Counted from the stretch's first letter, positions 22,219 to 33,088 are shown. The stretch is DNA of 64,000 bases from an uncultured Cellulophaga sp. (GCA_947492955.1 CANLOV010000001.1:372001-436000); one strand, 5' to 3'. The notes: generated by a model from the letters alone, not told the origin. Numbers and translations: made by a program.

Positions 22219-22799
22219 AAACCTTATCAAAGCACTATTTTTCTCATGAAACCGCTGTGATAGATAATAGTTGTTCTATAGGAGAAGGAAGTAAGATTTG
22301 GCATTTTTCACATATAATGTCTGGGGCTAAAATGGGTAAAAAATGCAATGTAGGGCAGAATGTTGTTATTTCTCCAGAGGTAGAATTAGGCAATAATGTA
22401 AAAGTTCAGAATAATGTATCTATATACACAGGAGTTACCTGCGAAGACGATGTGTTTTTGGGACCTTCTTGTGTTTTTACTAATGTTATTAATCCCAGAA
22501 GTGCTATTAACCGTAGAGGAGAATATTCTAAAACGCATTTAGGCAAAGGGGTAACTATTGGCGCAAATGCAACAATAGTATGCGGACACGATATAGGAGC
22601 TTATGCTTTTATAGGTGCTGGCGCTGTAATAACAAAAACAATAAAGCCATATGCATTGGTAGTAGGAAATCCGGCAAAACAAATTGGCTGGATGAGTGAG
22701 TATGGATGTAGATTAAATTTTGATAATACAAATATAGCGGTATGTAAAGAGAGTTTAGAGCGCTATGAATTAAAGAATAATGCAGTTATAAAATTATAA
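22194..22799 (+). CDS. Left-handed beta-helix (hexapeptide) N-acetyltransferase, WbpD/WlbB-like
   Basis: Hexapeptide repeats; GKGVTIGANATIVCGHDIGAYAFIGAGAVITK. Confidence 0.85.
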   Translation: MDKESTKVETLSKHYFSHETAVIDNSCSIGEGSKIWHFSHIMSGAKMGKKCNVGQNVVISPEVELGNNVKVQNNVSIYTGVTCEDDVFLGPSCVFTNVINPRSAINRRGEYSKTHLGKGVTIGANATIVCGHDIGAYAFIGAGAVITKTIKPYALVVGNPAKQIGWMSEYGCRLNFDNTNIAVCKESLERYELKNNAVIKL

Positions 22800-22803
22800 G
22801 GTT

Positions 22804-23775
22804 ATGGAGAATAAAAATTTTGCAATCATTGGAGTAGGTGGTTATATAGCCCCAAGGCATATACAAGCAATTAAAGCTACAAATAATACATTATTGGCGG
22901 CTTTAGATAAATCTGATAGTGTTGGGATTATGGATAGTTATTTTCCTAATGCTCATTTTTTTACAGAATTTGAACGTTTTGATCGCCATGTAGAAAAATT
23001 AAAAAGGAGAAAAAATATACAGTTAGATTATGTGAGTATATGTACTCCCAATTATTTACACGATGCGCATATAAGAATGGCATTACGGAGAGGAACTCAT
23101 GCTATTTGTGAAAAACCTTTGGTTATAAATCCATGGAATATAGACCCTTTAGTAGATATAGAAAAAGAATCTAACACTAAAGTCAATACTATTTTACAAT
23201 TGCGATTACACGATAGTATTATCGCATTAAAGAAGAAAATAGATGAGGGTCCAAAAGATAAAATTTATGATGTAGACTTAACGTATTTAACCTCTAGAGG
23301 AAATTGGTACCATACTTCATGGAAAGGAGACATTTCTAAATCTGGCGGTATTGCTACAAATATAGGAGTGCACTTTTATGATATGTTATCATGGATTTTT
23401 GGAGAAGTTACAGCAAATAAAGTGCATTTATTAAATAGGGATAGTGCTTCAGGGTATTTAGAATTTAAAAGAGCTAGAGTTAGGTGGTTTTTATCTATTG
23501 ATTATAATAATATACCAGATGATATTAAAATCCAAGGAAAGAGAACCTATAGGTCTATAAAAGTAGATGGACAAGAAATAGAATTTAGTAGTGGTTTTAC
23601 AGAATTGCATAATAAAAGTTATCAGGAAATTTTAAAAGGAAATGGATTTGGATTATTAGAATCTAAGCAATCTATAGAAATAGTTCATGATATACGTAAT
23701 GCAAAAATCTCCAGATTACAGGGAGATTACCACCCATTAGTAAAACCAGAAAGTGTAATGCAACATGTTTCATAA
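22804..23775 (+). CDS. Gfo/Idh/MocA-family oxidoreductase, WbpB/WlbA-like
   Basis: N-terminal NAIIGVGGYIAPRH-type Rossmann; CTPNYLHDAHI, CEKPLV; next to hexapeptide acetyltransferase. Confidence 0.87.
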   Translation: MENKNFAIIGVGGYIAPRHIQAIKATNNTLLAALDKSDSVGIMDSYFPNAHFFTEFERFDRHVEKLKRRKNIQLDYVSICTPNYLHDAHIRMALRRGTHAICEKPLVINPWNIDPLVDIEKESNTKVNTILQLRLHDSIIALKKKIDEGPKDKIYDVDLTYLTSRGNWYHTSWKGDISKSGGIATNIGVHFYDMLSWIFGEVTANKVHLLNRDSASGYLEFKRARVRWFLSIDYNNIPDDIKIQGKRTYRSIKVDGQEIEFSSGFTELHNKSYQEILKGNGFGLLESKQSIEIVHDIRNAKISRLQGDYHPLVKPESVMQHVS

Positions 23776-23794
23776 ATAAACAGAAAAAATAAAG

Positions 23795-25237
23795 GTGGGG
23801 ACATTAGCAACTAAAGCAAAAACAGGATTGGTGTGGAGTAGCGTAGATAAATTTACAACGCTAGTTATACAATTTGTGCTGGGTATTGTTTTAGCGCGTA
23901 TACTCTTGCCAGAAGATTATGGGCTTATAGGTATGATAACCATTTTTATGGCCATATCGCAAGCACTAATAGATAGTGGTTTTGTTGCCGCTTTGGTGCA
24001 AAAAAAAGAGGTTACTAATAGAGATTATTCAACTGTTTTTTACTTTAATATCTTAACAGGGATAGCATTATACACCATACTTTTTTTTTCTGCTGATGTA
24101 ATAGCAAAATTTTATGAAGAGCCACAGTTAATAGCTTTAATAAGAGTAATAGGTTTAAATATAATTATTATAGCCACCTCCTTAATTCATAGGGCAATTT
24201 TAACGACTAAGATTGATTTAAAAACACAAGCAATATCAAATGTTACTTCTGCATTAATAGCAGGCATATTAGGAATATATTTAGCCTTAAAAGGACATGG
24301 TGTATGGGCATTAGTATATCAATACTTAGCAAGAAATATATTAATGACACTTATGTTTTGGTTTTTAAATCGTTGGAAACCATTATTAGTTTTTGATAAA
24401 AAATCGTTTAAAGGGCTTTTTAATTTTGGTTCTAAATTAATGTTGTCAGATCTATTAAGAGTATTCTTTAATAATATTTACCTCATAATTATTGGTAAAA
24501 TATATAAGGCAGAAGAGCTTGGTTTTTTTACAAGGGCAACACTATTTAAGCAAGTTCCAGGAACTTTATTAACTACAATATTGCAAAGTGTTACTTTTCC
24601 AATATTGGTTAAGGTAATAGAAGAGGATGTTAAAGTAAAAAAGTTATTAGTAAGGAGTGTTCGTCTTACTGGTTTTTTGCTATTTCCTATCGTAATTTCA
24701 TTAGTGTTTTTTGCCAAGCCATTGATATTGGTTTTATTAACAGAAAAATGGCTACCAACAGTTTTATTACTTCAAATTTTATCAGTAGAAATTATTTTTT
24801 TTCCACTGAAACACATCAATTTAAATTTTTTAAGTGCAAAAGGAAGGTCAGACCTTTTTTTAAAGTTAGAGCTAATTAAACATGTATTAACCATACTAGC
24901 TATACTGCTCACTTTTAAGTTTGGTTTATTAGCAATGACAATAGGTTACGTAGTAGTTTCTATCATAGGTTTTTTTGTAAATACATACTATAGTCACCAG
25001 TATATTAATTATTCGGCAATACATCAATTAAAAGATTTATTACCCTATGCGTTTACCAGCCTGTTTCTAGGGTATATAAGTTATATAATAGCCAGTTTTT
25101 TATCAAATAATATACTGCAATTAATAGTAGGGGTAATAGTGTATGGGCTATTGTATATAGCCTTATCACACATACTTAAGTTTAAAGAATATATAGAAAT
25201 AAAAGAATTTGTTTTAGAAAAAATAAAGCGTATATAA
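23795..25237 (+). CDS. Oligosaccharide flippase family protein (Wzx/MOP)
   Basis: About 12 TM segments, LARILLPEDYGLIGMI motif; GTG start. Confidence 0.88.
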   Translation: MGTLATKAKTGLVWSSVDKFTTLVIQFVLGIVLARILLPEDYGLIGMITIFMAISQALIDSGFVAALVQKKEVTNRDYSTVFYFNILTGIALYTILFFSADVIAKFYEEPQLIALIRVIGLNIIIIATSLIHRAILTTKIDLKTQAISNVTSALIAGILGIYLALKGHGVWALVYQYLARNILMTLMFWFLNRWKPLLVFDKKSFKGLFNFGSKLMLSDLLRVFFNNIYLIIIGKIYKAEELGFFTRATLFKQVPGTLLTTILQSVTFPILVKVIEEDVKVKKLLVRSVRLTGFLLFPIVISLVFFAKPLILVLLTEKWLPTVLLLQILSVEIIFFPLKHINLNFLSAKGRSDLFLKLELIKHVLTILAILLTFKFGLLAMTIGYVVVSIIGFFVNTYYSHQYINYSAIHQLKDLLPYAFTSLFLGYISYIIASFLSNNILQLIVGVIVYGLLYIALSHILKFKEYIEIKEFVLEKIKRI

Positions 25238-25238
25238 A

Positions 25239-26648
25239 ATGTATTGGAATAAAAAACATATAGAAGTTGCTTTGTTTTTCGCTATTGGCGTATTGTTTTG
25301 TCATATATTATTTTTTCCAGAATACATAATGCCACTGCCTATATTATTAGGAGGTTTAGCTGTAATAATATTATTTTTTGCAGGGGTGTATTACTATACA
25401 AATTCTTGGAGTACATACAAAAGTTTTAAAACAAGATTGTTGTTACATAGTCTATTTTATAGGTTAGTATCAATAGCGGTTTTGTATGAATTAACAGCTT
25501 TGTATGATCCAGTACATTTACCTTTTGAGATAGCAGCTTTAGATTCATGGAACTATCATTATTCGGGAGTAATAGTTGCAGATGCTATTAGAGAAGGAAA
25601 AGATATTTTTTATGAATTATCTCATTTTTGGAAAAGTGAATCTGATTATGGCTTTTCTACATGCATAGGTTTTATGTATTCTATTTTTGGAAAGCATGTG
25701 GTAGTGGTAAAAATATTTAATGCTATTGTAGGTAGTTTTACGGTGCTAAGAATATATCAGATTACCCAAATTGCTTATGAAGAAAAGCAGGCACGTATAG
25801 CAGGTATACTAACCATGTTAATGCCTCCTTTATTATGGTTTAGCGGACTCTTTCTTAAAGAAACATTATTAATCTTTTTAATTGCTAATATCTGTTATTT
25901 TACTTTAAAAATTATAGAAACAGAAAAGTTTAGAATACCTAATACTATTCTTATTCTATTGTTTTTAGGGGCTATTTTTTATTTTAGAACAGTATTAGTT
26001 CCTATTGTATTTGGTTGCGTTTTATTGCAAATTGTTTTTAATAAAACTAAAAATAGAAATTATCGCCTCTTTGCTGGTTTTATAACAATTGTTTTAGTTC
26101 TGGGGAGCTTATTTATAACCTACGAGCTATCTATGGATAAGCATATAGAGGATGCTATAGAATCTAGTTCTGATCAATTTGGGACAGAATTAGATAAAGC
26201 ATCAAAAGATAGAGGCATTAACTATACAGCAGCATTAATTTCACCTTTACTAATAGCCGGAGCCATTATAACTCCTTTTCCTTCCTTACTAAATTTTGAA
26301 GAAAGACAGTTGGGTATTTATGCTCATTTCCAAAATGAAATAGTACGGAATGTAATGTACTTTTTTGTGTTCATAGGCTTGTTTCGCTTTATAAAGCAAC
26401 GTAAATCTGGAGCTATTTTCGTAGGCAGTTTCGCTGTTTTATATATAATGGTATTGGCAGTGTCTGGCATATCTTTTCAAGATAGATTCCAATTACTGGC
26501 GCTTCCTTTTTTAATCATATTTATGGCAGATGGTATCGTTGCTAAATATCCTAAAAAAGAAAAGCATTGGGTAGGCTATTTATCGTTCATCTTTTTTGCC
26601 ATATTATTCTGGAATGTTTTTAAACTCTCTAATAGGGGACTTATATAA
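25239..26648 (+). CDS. Multi-pass membrane protein, glycosyltransferase/Wzy-like
   Basis: Hydrophobic, at least 10 predicted TM, inside glycan operon. Confidence 0.6.
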   Translation: MYWNKKHIEVALFFAIGVLFCHILFFPEYIMPLPILLGGLAVIILFFAGVYYYTNSWSTYKSFKTRLLLHSLFYRLVSIAVLYELTALYDPVHLPFEIAALDSWNYHYSGVIVADAIREGKDIFYELSHFWKSESDYGFSTCIGFMYSIFGKHVVVVKIFNAIVGSFTVLRIYQITQIAYEEKQARIAGILTMLMPPLLWFSGLFLKETLLIFLIANICYFTLKIIETEKFRIPNTILILLFLGAIFYFRTVLVPIVFGCVLLQIVFNKTKNRNYRLFAGFITIVLVLGSLFITYELSMDKHIEDAIESSSDQFGTELDKASKDRGINYTAALISPLLIAGAIITPFPSLLNFEERQLGIYAHFQNEIVRNVMYFFVFIGLFRFIKQRKSGAIFVGSFAVLYIMVLAVSGISFQDRFQLLALPFLIIFMADGIVAKYPKKEKHWVGYLSFIFFAILFWNVFKLSNRGLI

Positions 26649-26654
26649 ATTGTA

Positions 26655-28421
26655 ATGAAAGACTTTGTTATTATAAATACAGAAGTATATCCGCCTAATC
26701 CTTTAAATAAGATATTAGTGCTAAATGCCAAATGGAGTATAATTATTTACGGTAGTTATAGAGATTATAGTTCAGAACAAGCTAGGGTTATTGTCATAGG
26801 AGATTATATAGGTTCCAAAGACGAAATTTTAAATACACCGGATCATGATATTCCTAAATTAAAAGGTATTTTTTATGCTATTGTATTTAAAGGAGAAAAC
26901 ATTAGAGTTTACAATAGCTCTTTTAGTATGTTACCCATTTATTATACAGAAGATAAACAAATGATAGCCTCTTCTGTAGGTTTAATAGAAGAAAATAGTA
27001 ATAAAGAATTCTCATTAGATAAAAAGTTTATTCTAGAAAATTTATTGTTTAATTATGGTTTTTTTAATAGAACAAAATATAAAGAAATAAAGCTTGTACC
27101 TAGTAATAATTATGTAAGCTTACATAGAGATACGGTTTTAATAGTAAAACATTTTACCATTGCAGATTTATTTGTAAAGAGCCCAGTAGGAGGTAAGAAA
27201 GCAGTAAATGAACTTAGTAATTTATTTGTAAAAACTACAGAACATTATTTTCCTAATACAAATTTTAATATAGCTTTTACGAGTGGTTTTGATGGACGCA
27301 CTTTAGTAAGTTGCGCCATGCATCATCAAAAAAAGTTCAATACATTTTCTTTTGGTAGGCCAGAGAATGATGATGTTGCAATACCTAAGAATAATGCAGA
27401 CGAATTAAATGTTCCCTATCAATATTTTAATTTAGGAACTGAAGCATATATTAAAGCATCTTATTTAGAGAATGCTACAGAATTTACAGCATCTGGCTAT
27501 TTAGGGAATGGGTTTTTATATGCGCATTTTCCTTACAGTGTAAAAAAATTACAACAAGAAAATTCTAATTATTTAATATCGGGAGCTTGTGGTAGTGAGC
27601 TATTTAGGGCATTGCATACAACAGGAGCAGTTACCTCTGCAGCCTTAGCTCATGTTTTTAGTACAGAAGATGAACAAGAATTAAGAGAGAAATTAAGAAC
27701 ATCAAAAACATTAGATGTTCTTAAAATAAATGATTTTTTAATAGAGTTAGAAGAGCTAATTTCTGAAATAGTTGAATATAAAAAACAGTTACCTAAAACG
27801 CTTACATTAAATCAGCAATTTTATGTTTTTGTGTTCGAAGAAATTTTTAGAAAGTTTTTTGGTCAATGGGTAGTTGCACAACAACAATATACAAATGTAC
27901 GGACTCCATTTTTAGACTTCAATTTTGTAAAAGCATTATTGCAAACTAAGTACGCAGGTGCAAATAATAACTTTTTTACAGACAATCCTATAAAGAGGAT
28001 GAAAGGACAATATATCTATGCAGATATCATAAAAAAAACAAATAGCATTATTTATCATCAAATAACAGGGAAAGGCTATGCACCAAGAGATGTAAGGAAT
28101 AGTTTATATAGAGCTAATATCATTCTGCCTTTTATTAAAAAGAAGTTTAGGCGTAAAGTAACCAAGACCTACTTAGATAATTTAGGAATTATATCTGGAG
28201 TAAAAGAAAATAAAGAAGTATTAAAAGAGATTGTGAATAACAGTACTCTTTTTAAGAAAAAGAAGCTGCTTACAATGTTAGATAATCTTTCTGGATATAC
28301 GCCAGAAAAAGAACGAGATACATTATTAATGTCGCTATCTATTATTTACAACCATAAGAAAAAAGAAAGAAAAGAAGTATCAGAAAACAAATTAAAACAG
28401 GTGTGTTACACTAATAATTAA
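26655..28421 (+). CDS. Asparagine-synthetase-like protein of glycan locus (degenerate motifs)
   Basis: AsnB-like layout; PP-loop region NIAFTSGFDGRTLVSC; N-terminus lacks the Cys2 nucleophile. Confidence 0.65.
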   Translation: MKDFVIINTEVYPPNPLNKILVLNAKWSIIIYGSYRDYSSEQARVIVIGDYIGSKDEILNTPDHDIPKLKGIFYAIVFKGENIRVYNSSFSMLPIYYTEDKQMIASSVGLIEENSNKEFSLDKKFILENLLFNYGFFNRTKYKEIKLVPSNNYVSLHRDTVLIVKHFTIADLFVKSPVGGKKAVNELSNLFVKTTEHYFPNTNFNIAFTSGFDGRTLVSCAMHHQKKFNTFSFGRPENDDVAIPKNNADELNVPYQYFNLGTEAYIKASYLENATEFTASGYLGNGFLYAHFPYSVKKLQQENSNYLISGACGSELFRALHTTGAVTSAALAHVFSTEDEQELREKLRTSKTLDVLKINDFLIELEELISEIVEYKKQLPKTLTLNQQFYVFVFEEIFRKFFGQWVVAQQQYTNVRTPFLDFNFVKALLQTKYAGANNNFFTDNPIKRMKGQYIYADIIKKTNSIIYHQITGKGYAPRDVRNSLYRANIILPFIKKKFRRKVTKTYLDNLGIISGVKENKEVLKEIVNNSTLFKKKKLLTMLDNLSGYTPEKERDTLLMSLSIIYNHKKKERKEVSENKLKQVCYTNN

Positions 28422-28426
28422 ATCTT

Positions 28427-29341
28427 ATGGAAATACTGTTTGTAAGTAGCGGAAATTGTAAAAACGGAATATCGCCAATTATTCAGAGTCAAGGTAAGTC
28501 TTTAAAAGAATTGGGGCATAGTGTTTCTTTTTTTACCATTAAAGGAAAAGGAATTAAAGGTTATTTAAGTCATGTATTTGTTTTAAAAAAATACCTTAAA
28601 AAAAGTTCTTATGATGTTGTGCATGCGCATTATTCTTTAAGTGCAATGACGGCTTCTTTGGCAGGCGCTAAACCGTTGGTAGTATCTCTTATGGGGAGTG
28701 ATGTAAAAGCATCTCCAATAGTAGCATCAATAATTAAAATCTTTAAAAATATATTTTGGAAAAAGGTAATTGTAAAGTCGTTAGATATGAAAACTTCTTC
28801 AAAAATTAACGATGCTAAAGTATTACCTAATGGAGTAGATTTTAAAAAATTTAAGCCTATAGATAGAAAAAAAGCTTTGGAAGTAACAGGTTGGAATCCC
28901 AATAAAAAACATGTGCTATTTGCTGCAAACCCCAAAAGGAGAGAGAAAAATTACCCATTAGCAAAGAATGCATTTGATAAACTAAAAGACGATTCTGTAG
29001 AACTACATGCATTGGTAGATATACCCAACGAATTAATGCCTTATTACTTTAATGCTTCAGATGTTATTTTATTAACGAGCCTTTGGGAAGGTTCTCCAAA
29101 TGTAATAAAAGAGGCAATGGCTTGTAACAGTAAAATTGTAGCCGTAGATGTAGGAGATATTAAAAAAGTAATTAAGGATACTAGCGGGTGTTTTGTAACC
29201 GATTTTAATGTAGCTGTTTTTTCTAAAAAGCTAAAGCAAGCATTGGCATTAGAAAATAAAACAAACGGAAGAGAAAAAATAGCGCATTTAGATGCTAGTG
29301 TAATAGCAACAGCCCTTACAAACATATATAAAACAGTGTAA
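28427..29341 (+). CDS. Glycosyltransferase family 4
   Basis: VVHAHYSLSAMTASLAG; VILLTSLWEGSPNVIKEAMACNSKIVAVDVG. Confidence 0.88.
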   Translation: MEILFVSSGNCKNGISPIIQSQGKSLKELGHSVSFFTIKGKGIKGYLSHVFVLKKYLKKSSYDVVHAHYSLSAMTASLAGAKPLVVSLMGSDVKASPIVASIIKIFKNIFWKKVIVKSLDMKTSSKINDAKVLPNGVDFKKFKPIDRKKALEVTGWNPNKKHVLFAANPKRREKNYPLAKNAFDKLKDDSVELHALVDIPNELMPYYFNASDVILLTSLWEGSPNVIKEAMACNSKIVAVDVGDIKKVIKDTSGCFVTDFNVAVFSKKLKQALALENKTNGREKIAHLDASVIATALTNIYKTV

Positions 29342-29342
29342 A

Positions 29343-30347
29343 ATGGTAAAAGAGTATATAATACATAGTAATGTAGAAAAGATATCAGAAAAGCAATGGG
29401 CTAGCTTATTAGAGGCAGATACTTGTAATTTTTTTCAAACCCCTGAAGCTATTATTTTTTTTACTTCTGTAGGGATAGAGACTTTCTCATTTGTTGTAGA
29501 AAATAACGAAACTATTATAGGTGTACTTACAGGAATTATTCAGAAAGAAAAAGGAATAAAATCTAAGTTTACTAGTAGGGCAATAATTTATGGAGGACCT
29601 GTTTTTTCTAAGGATATAGATGATGATGAGCTTGTAGAATTAATGAGCTTACTTATAAAAAAACTAAAACAAAAAGTTATTTATATAGAAATTAGAAACC
29701 TTAATGATTATAGTGCTTATAAAGAAATATTTAAGCAAGTAGGTTTTAATTATAGTGCGCATTTAAATTTTTATGTAGACTGTACGGATGAGCAGTTGAT
29801 GCGAAAAAGAATGAGTAGTAGTAAACTAAGACAAGTTAAAAAAAGTATAAAAGAAGGCGCTACTATTATTGAAGCCGAAAATGCACAGCAAGTAGCAGCA
29901 TTTTACGAAATTTTACACGATTTATATAAGACAAAAGTAAAAACACCTTTGCCAGATTTTAATTTTTTTGCAACACTATGGAAACAGCAATCGGTTAAGT
30001 TTTTATTAATAGCATATAAAGAAGAAATTATAGGAGGAATAGTAGCTCCTATACTAGCCAATAAAGTAATATACGAATGGTTTGTTTGTGGTAAAGATGG
30101 TCTTTATAAAAATATATATCCAAGTATATTGGCTACTTGGGCTGCAATGGATTATGCGGTAAAAAATAATATACCCCGATTCGATTTTATGGGAGCAGGC
30201 AAACCAGAACAAGATTATGGCGTACGAGAGTTTAAATCAAAATTTGGAGGAGAGTTAGTAGAACATGGGCGGTTTAATTATGTAGCCAAGCCACTCCTTT
30301 ATGGTATGGGAAAAACAGCGGTAAAAATTTTAAAAAAGCACGGATGA
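29343..30347 (+). CDS. FemAB/GNAT-fold peptidoglycan-bridge-like aminoacyltransferase
   Basis: MSSSKLRQVKKSIKEGATI; ATWAAMDYAVKNNIPRFDFMGAGKPEQDYGVREFKSKFGG. Confidence 0.8.
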   Translation: MVKEYIIHSNVEKISEKQWASLLEADTCNFFQTPEAIIFFTSVGIETFSFVVENNETIIGVLTGIIQKEKGIKSKFTSRAIIYGGPVFSKDIDDDELVELMSLLIKKLKQKVIYIEIRNLNDYSAYKEIFKQVGFNYSAHLNFYVDCTDEQLMRKRMSSSKLRQVKKSIKEGATIIEAENAQQVAAFYEILHDLYKTKVKTPLPDFNFFATLWKQQSVKFLLIAYKEEIIGGIVAPILANKVIYEWFVCGKDGLYKNIYPSILATWAAMDYAVKNNIPRFDFMGAGKPEQDYGVREFKSKFGGELVEHGRFNYVAKPLLYGMGKTAVKILKKHG

Positions 30348-31411
30348 AAATATTGATAGATATAGGGCATCCTGGCCATGTACATTTGTTTAAAAACTTT
30401 GCAAAAGAAATGATGAACGAAGGACACAAGTTCTTATTTACATGCAGACAGAAGGAGTTCGAAATAGAATTGTTAAAAGCAGAAGGCTTTAATTATGTGT
30501 CCTTTGGTAAAAAATACAATACCACTTTTGGAAAGTTATTTGGCTTGCTAAAGTTCGATTTTATGGAGTTTATACAGGGTTTAAAATTTAAACCAGATTT
30601 GTTTATGAGTCATGGCTCTCCGTATGCAGCACATGCAGCTGCCGTATTAAGAAAACCGCATGTTTCTTTAGAAGATTCTGGGAACTGGGAGCAAATGAAA
30701 ATTTATTTGCCTTTTACAAATTGTGTACTTACGCCCGATGTTTTGTTCGAAGATTTAGGGAGCAAGCAAATTAGATATGCCTCTTACCACGAACTAGCAT
30801 ATTTACATCCCAACTATTTTACAGCAAAAGGGAATCATGCATCTATTTTAAATTTAAAAGAAGGAGAAAAGTATGTAATACTCCGATTTGTATCGTGGAA
30901 TGCTTCGCACGATAAAGGACACAGTGGTTTTTCAGAAAAAGAAAAAAGTAAAATCATAGATTATTTAGCAGCAAAATATAGCGTGTTTATAACCGCAGAA
31001 GGCTATTTGCCAGAAAAGTACCAAAAATACAAAATACGAATAGCTCCAGAGCAAATGCACGAAGTGCTTGCAGGAGCCGAATTTTTTATCGGAGAAGGTG
31101 CAACAATGGCTGCCGAAGCAGGAGTTTTAGGTACGCCTGCCATATATGTAAACTCTATTCGTAGGGCTTATAATGAAGATCAAGAAAAATATGGTTTAGT
31201 ATTTAATTATCAGACAGAAGTAGGTGTTTTTGATAAAATAAAAGAGCTAGAAAATATTCCTAATTTAAAAGAGAACTTTAAAGAAAGAAGACAAAAACTA
31301 TTAGCAGATAAAATAGATATTACGGCCTATATGGTATGGTTTGTAGAGAATTACCCGGAAAGTGAAAAAACAATAAGGAAAAGACCCGAACTACAATACA
31401 ATTTTAGATAA
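30344..31411 (+). CDS. DUF354-type glycosyltransferase-like protein
   Basis: MKILIDIGHPGHVHLFKNFAKEM; EGATMAAEAGVLGTPAIYVNS. Confidence 0.8.
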   Translation: MKILIDIGHPGHVHLFKNFAKEMMNEGHKFLFTCRQKEFEIELLKAEGFNYVSFGKKYNTTFGKLFGLLKFDFMEFIQGLKFKPDLFMSHGSPYAAHAAAVLRKPHVSLEDSGNWEQMKIYLPFTNCVLTPDVLFEDLGSKQIRYASYHELAYLHPNYFTAKGNHASILNLKEGEKYVILRFVSWNASHDKGHSGFSEKEKSKIIDYLAAKYSVFITAEGYLPEKYQKYKIRIAPEQMHEVLAGAEFFIGEGATMAAEAGVLGTPAIYVNSIRRAYNEDQEKYGLVFNYQTEVGVFDKIKELENIPNLKENFKERRQKLLADKIDITAYMVWFVENYPESEKTIRKRPELQYNFR

Positions 31412-32193
31412 TGGATTTTACAGTAAAAAAATATAAGGAATTATTAAAAGCATTAATAGCTAAAGAATACAATTTTCAGACTTTTGAAGCGTATATTCAA
31501 ACCCCAAAAGAGAAAAGTATTGTACTTCGGCACGATGTAGATTTATTGCCTTATAATTCGCTCGATTTTGCAAAAATACAGGCAAACTTAGGAATAAAAG
31601 GCACCTATTATTTTAGGGCTGTTCCTGAAAGTTGGGATGAAAAAGTGATTAAGAAAATAGCAAAAATGGGTCATGAAATAGGGTACCATTATGAGTGCTT
31701 AACAACTTGTAAAGGTAATTTGGAACTAGGGATTAAAGATTTTGAAAAGAACCTTAAAGCCTTAAGAAAATTAGCACCGGTAGCTACTATTTGTATGCAT
31801 GGCAGTCCCATGTCTAAATACGATTCTAAAGATTTGTGGAAAACCTACGATTATGTAGATTATAAAATAATAGCAGAGCCTTATTTTGATGTAGATTATA
31901 ACAAAGTATATTATATAACAGATACTGGCAGAAAATGGGACGGACATGCTACGAGTGTGCGAGACAAGGTATCTACCAATTTTAAAAATACCTACCATAC
32001 TACAGATGATATAATTAAGGCAATACAAACTGATGCATATCCTAGTGTAGCAATGTTTACCTTTCATCCACAGCGTTGGAACGATAATATGTTGTTATGG
32101 AGTAAAGAATTGGTATTACAAAATACTAAGAATGTAATTAAGGAGTACTTTTTTGTAAAAAAACCAATGATAGAAAAGCCGAATTATGTTTAA
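31411..32193 (+). CDS. Polysaccharide-deacetylase-like protein
   Basis: LRHDVDLLPYNS; GHEIGYHYE; FTFHPQRW motifs. Confidence 0.75.
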   Translation: MDFTVKKYKELLKALIAKEYNFQTFEAYIQTPKEKSIVLRHDVDLLPYNSLDFAKIQANLGIKGTYYFRAVPESWDEKVIKKIAKMGHEIGYHYECLTTCKGNLELGIKDFEKNLKALRKLAPVATICMHGSPMSKYDSKDLWKTYDYVDYKIIAEPYFDVDYNKVYYITDTGRKWDGHATSVRDKVSTNFKNTYHTTDDIIKAIQTDAYPSVAMFTFHPQRWNDNMLLWSKELVLQNTKNVIKEYFFVKKPMIEKPNYV

Positions 32194-32238
32194 ATAAAAG
32201 AATTTTTAAAGGAATGTAAAACGTGTTCGCTAGTATAG

Positions 32239-32859
32239 TTATTCTTGAAAATATAGTATTTCAGTTTCGTATGTTAAAATTGTTCCAGAATTTAATTTAG
32301 CTTCAACCTCAAAAATTGTTTTGTTGGGTATGTTTACAGGGTTAATTAAGACAAAGTCTAAAAAGTTTATTGCTCTACCATCGGCAACATAAGAATCTAT
32401 AATTGAATTGATTGAGATAAACTCATTATCATAGTTTTGAAAGTCAAAATTATTGGTTACATCAATTTTTTCATTAGTTGAAGTATCAATACTATAAATT
32501 GTTACTTCACTAATTTGATTAGGGTAGTTTTGTACATATCCATCTTCACAAAAACAGTCAATGGAAGCATTTGCTGTTGCAAATCCAAAATCGGAGAACC
32601 TATTTAAAATACTATGCATAGCAATTTGGTTAGATTCTATATCAAAATTAAGAATGAAACTAAAATTATCTTTATCTACAATGTCGTTTTCATTAATTAT
32701 AATTCTTTCGCCTTCGGTTGCCGATATGGCTCTGTAAAAGGGTTCAATAGATACAGCAGTATAAAAATTTTCAAAAGTTTTATTTTCACATTTACAACAA
32801 GAAAAGAATAGTTGTAACGAAAACATTACCGTTAGTACTGTAAAAACTTTTGTCTTCAT
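32239..32859 (-). CDS. Hypothetical lipoprotein
   Basis: Signal peptide with Cys-rich lipobox (LQLFFSCCKCENK). Confidence 0.65.
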   Translation of the reverse strand: MKTKVFTVLTVMFSLQLFFSCCKCENKTFENFYTAVSIEPFYRAISATEGERIIINENDIVDKDNFSFILNFDIESNQIAMHSILNRFSDFGFATANASIDCFCEDGYVQNYPNQISEVTIYSIDTSTNEKIDVTNNFDFQNYDNEFISINSIIDSYVADGRAINFLDFVLINPVNIPNKTIFEVEAKLNSGTILTYETEILYFQE

Positions 32860-33011
32860 ATTATTAATTTTTTTATTCTCCGTTATAGTCGATTTTTTTT
32901 ACAATAATTTCATAATTCATTGTATTCATCAGTTTTGGTAAACATTATTGAAAATAAATATACTAAAAAGGCTAAACCTTCAAGAATTAGTAATTACTTT
33001 TTTAAATGTTG

Positions 33012-33050
33012 AATAATGCAGCGCTATAGTTATTTCGCGAATTGTAACTA
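33012..33050. repeat. Possible remnant of the GCAGCGCTATG array repeat class (outlier at left edge)
   Basis: AATGCAGCGCTATAGTTATTTCGCGAATT resembles the AACGCAGCGCTATGTGGAGTCCGCGAATT arm seen at 36863, 40545, 47157, 48368. Confidence 0.5.
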
Positions 33051-33088
33051 CTATTTTTCTAATAAATAGAAGTTACTATAAATATAAA

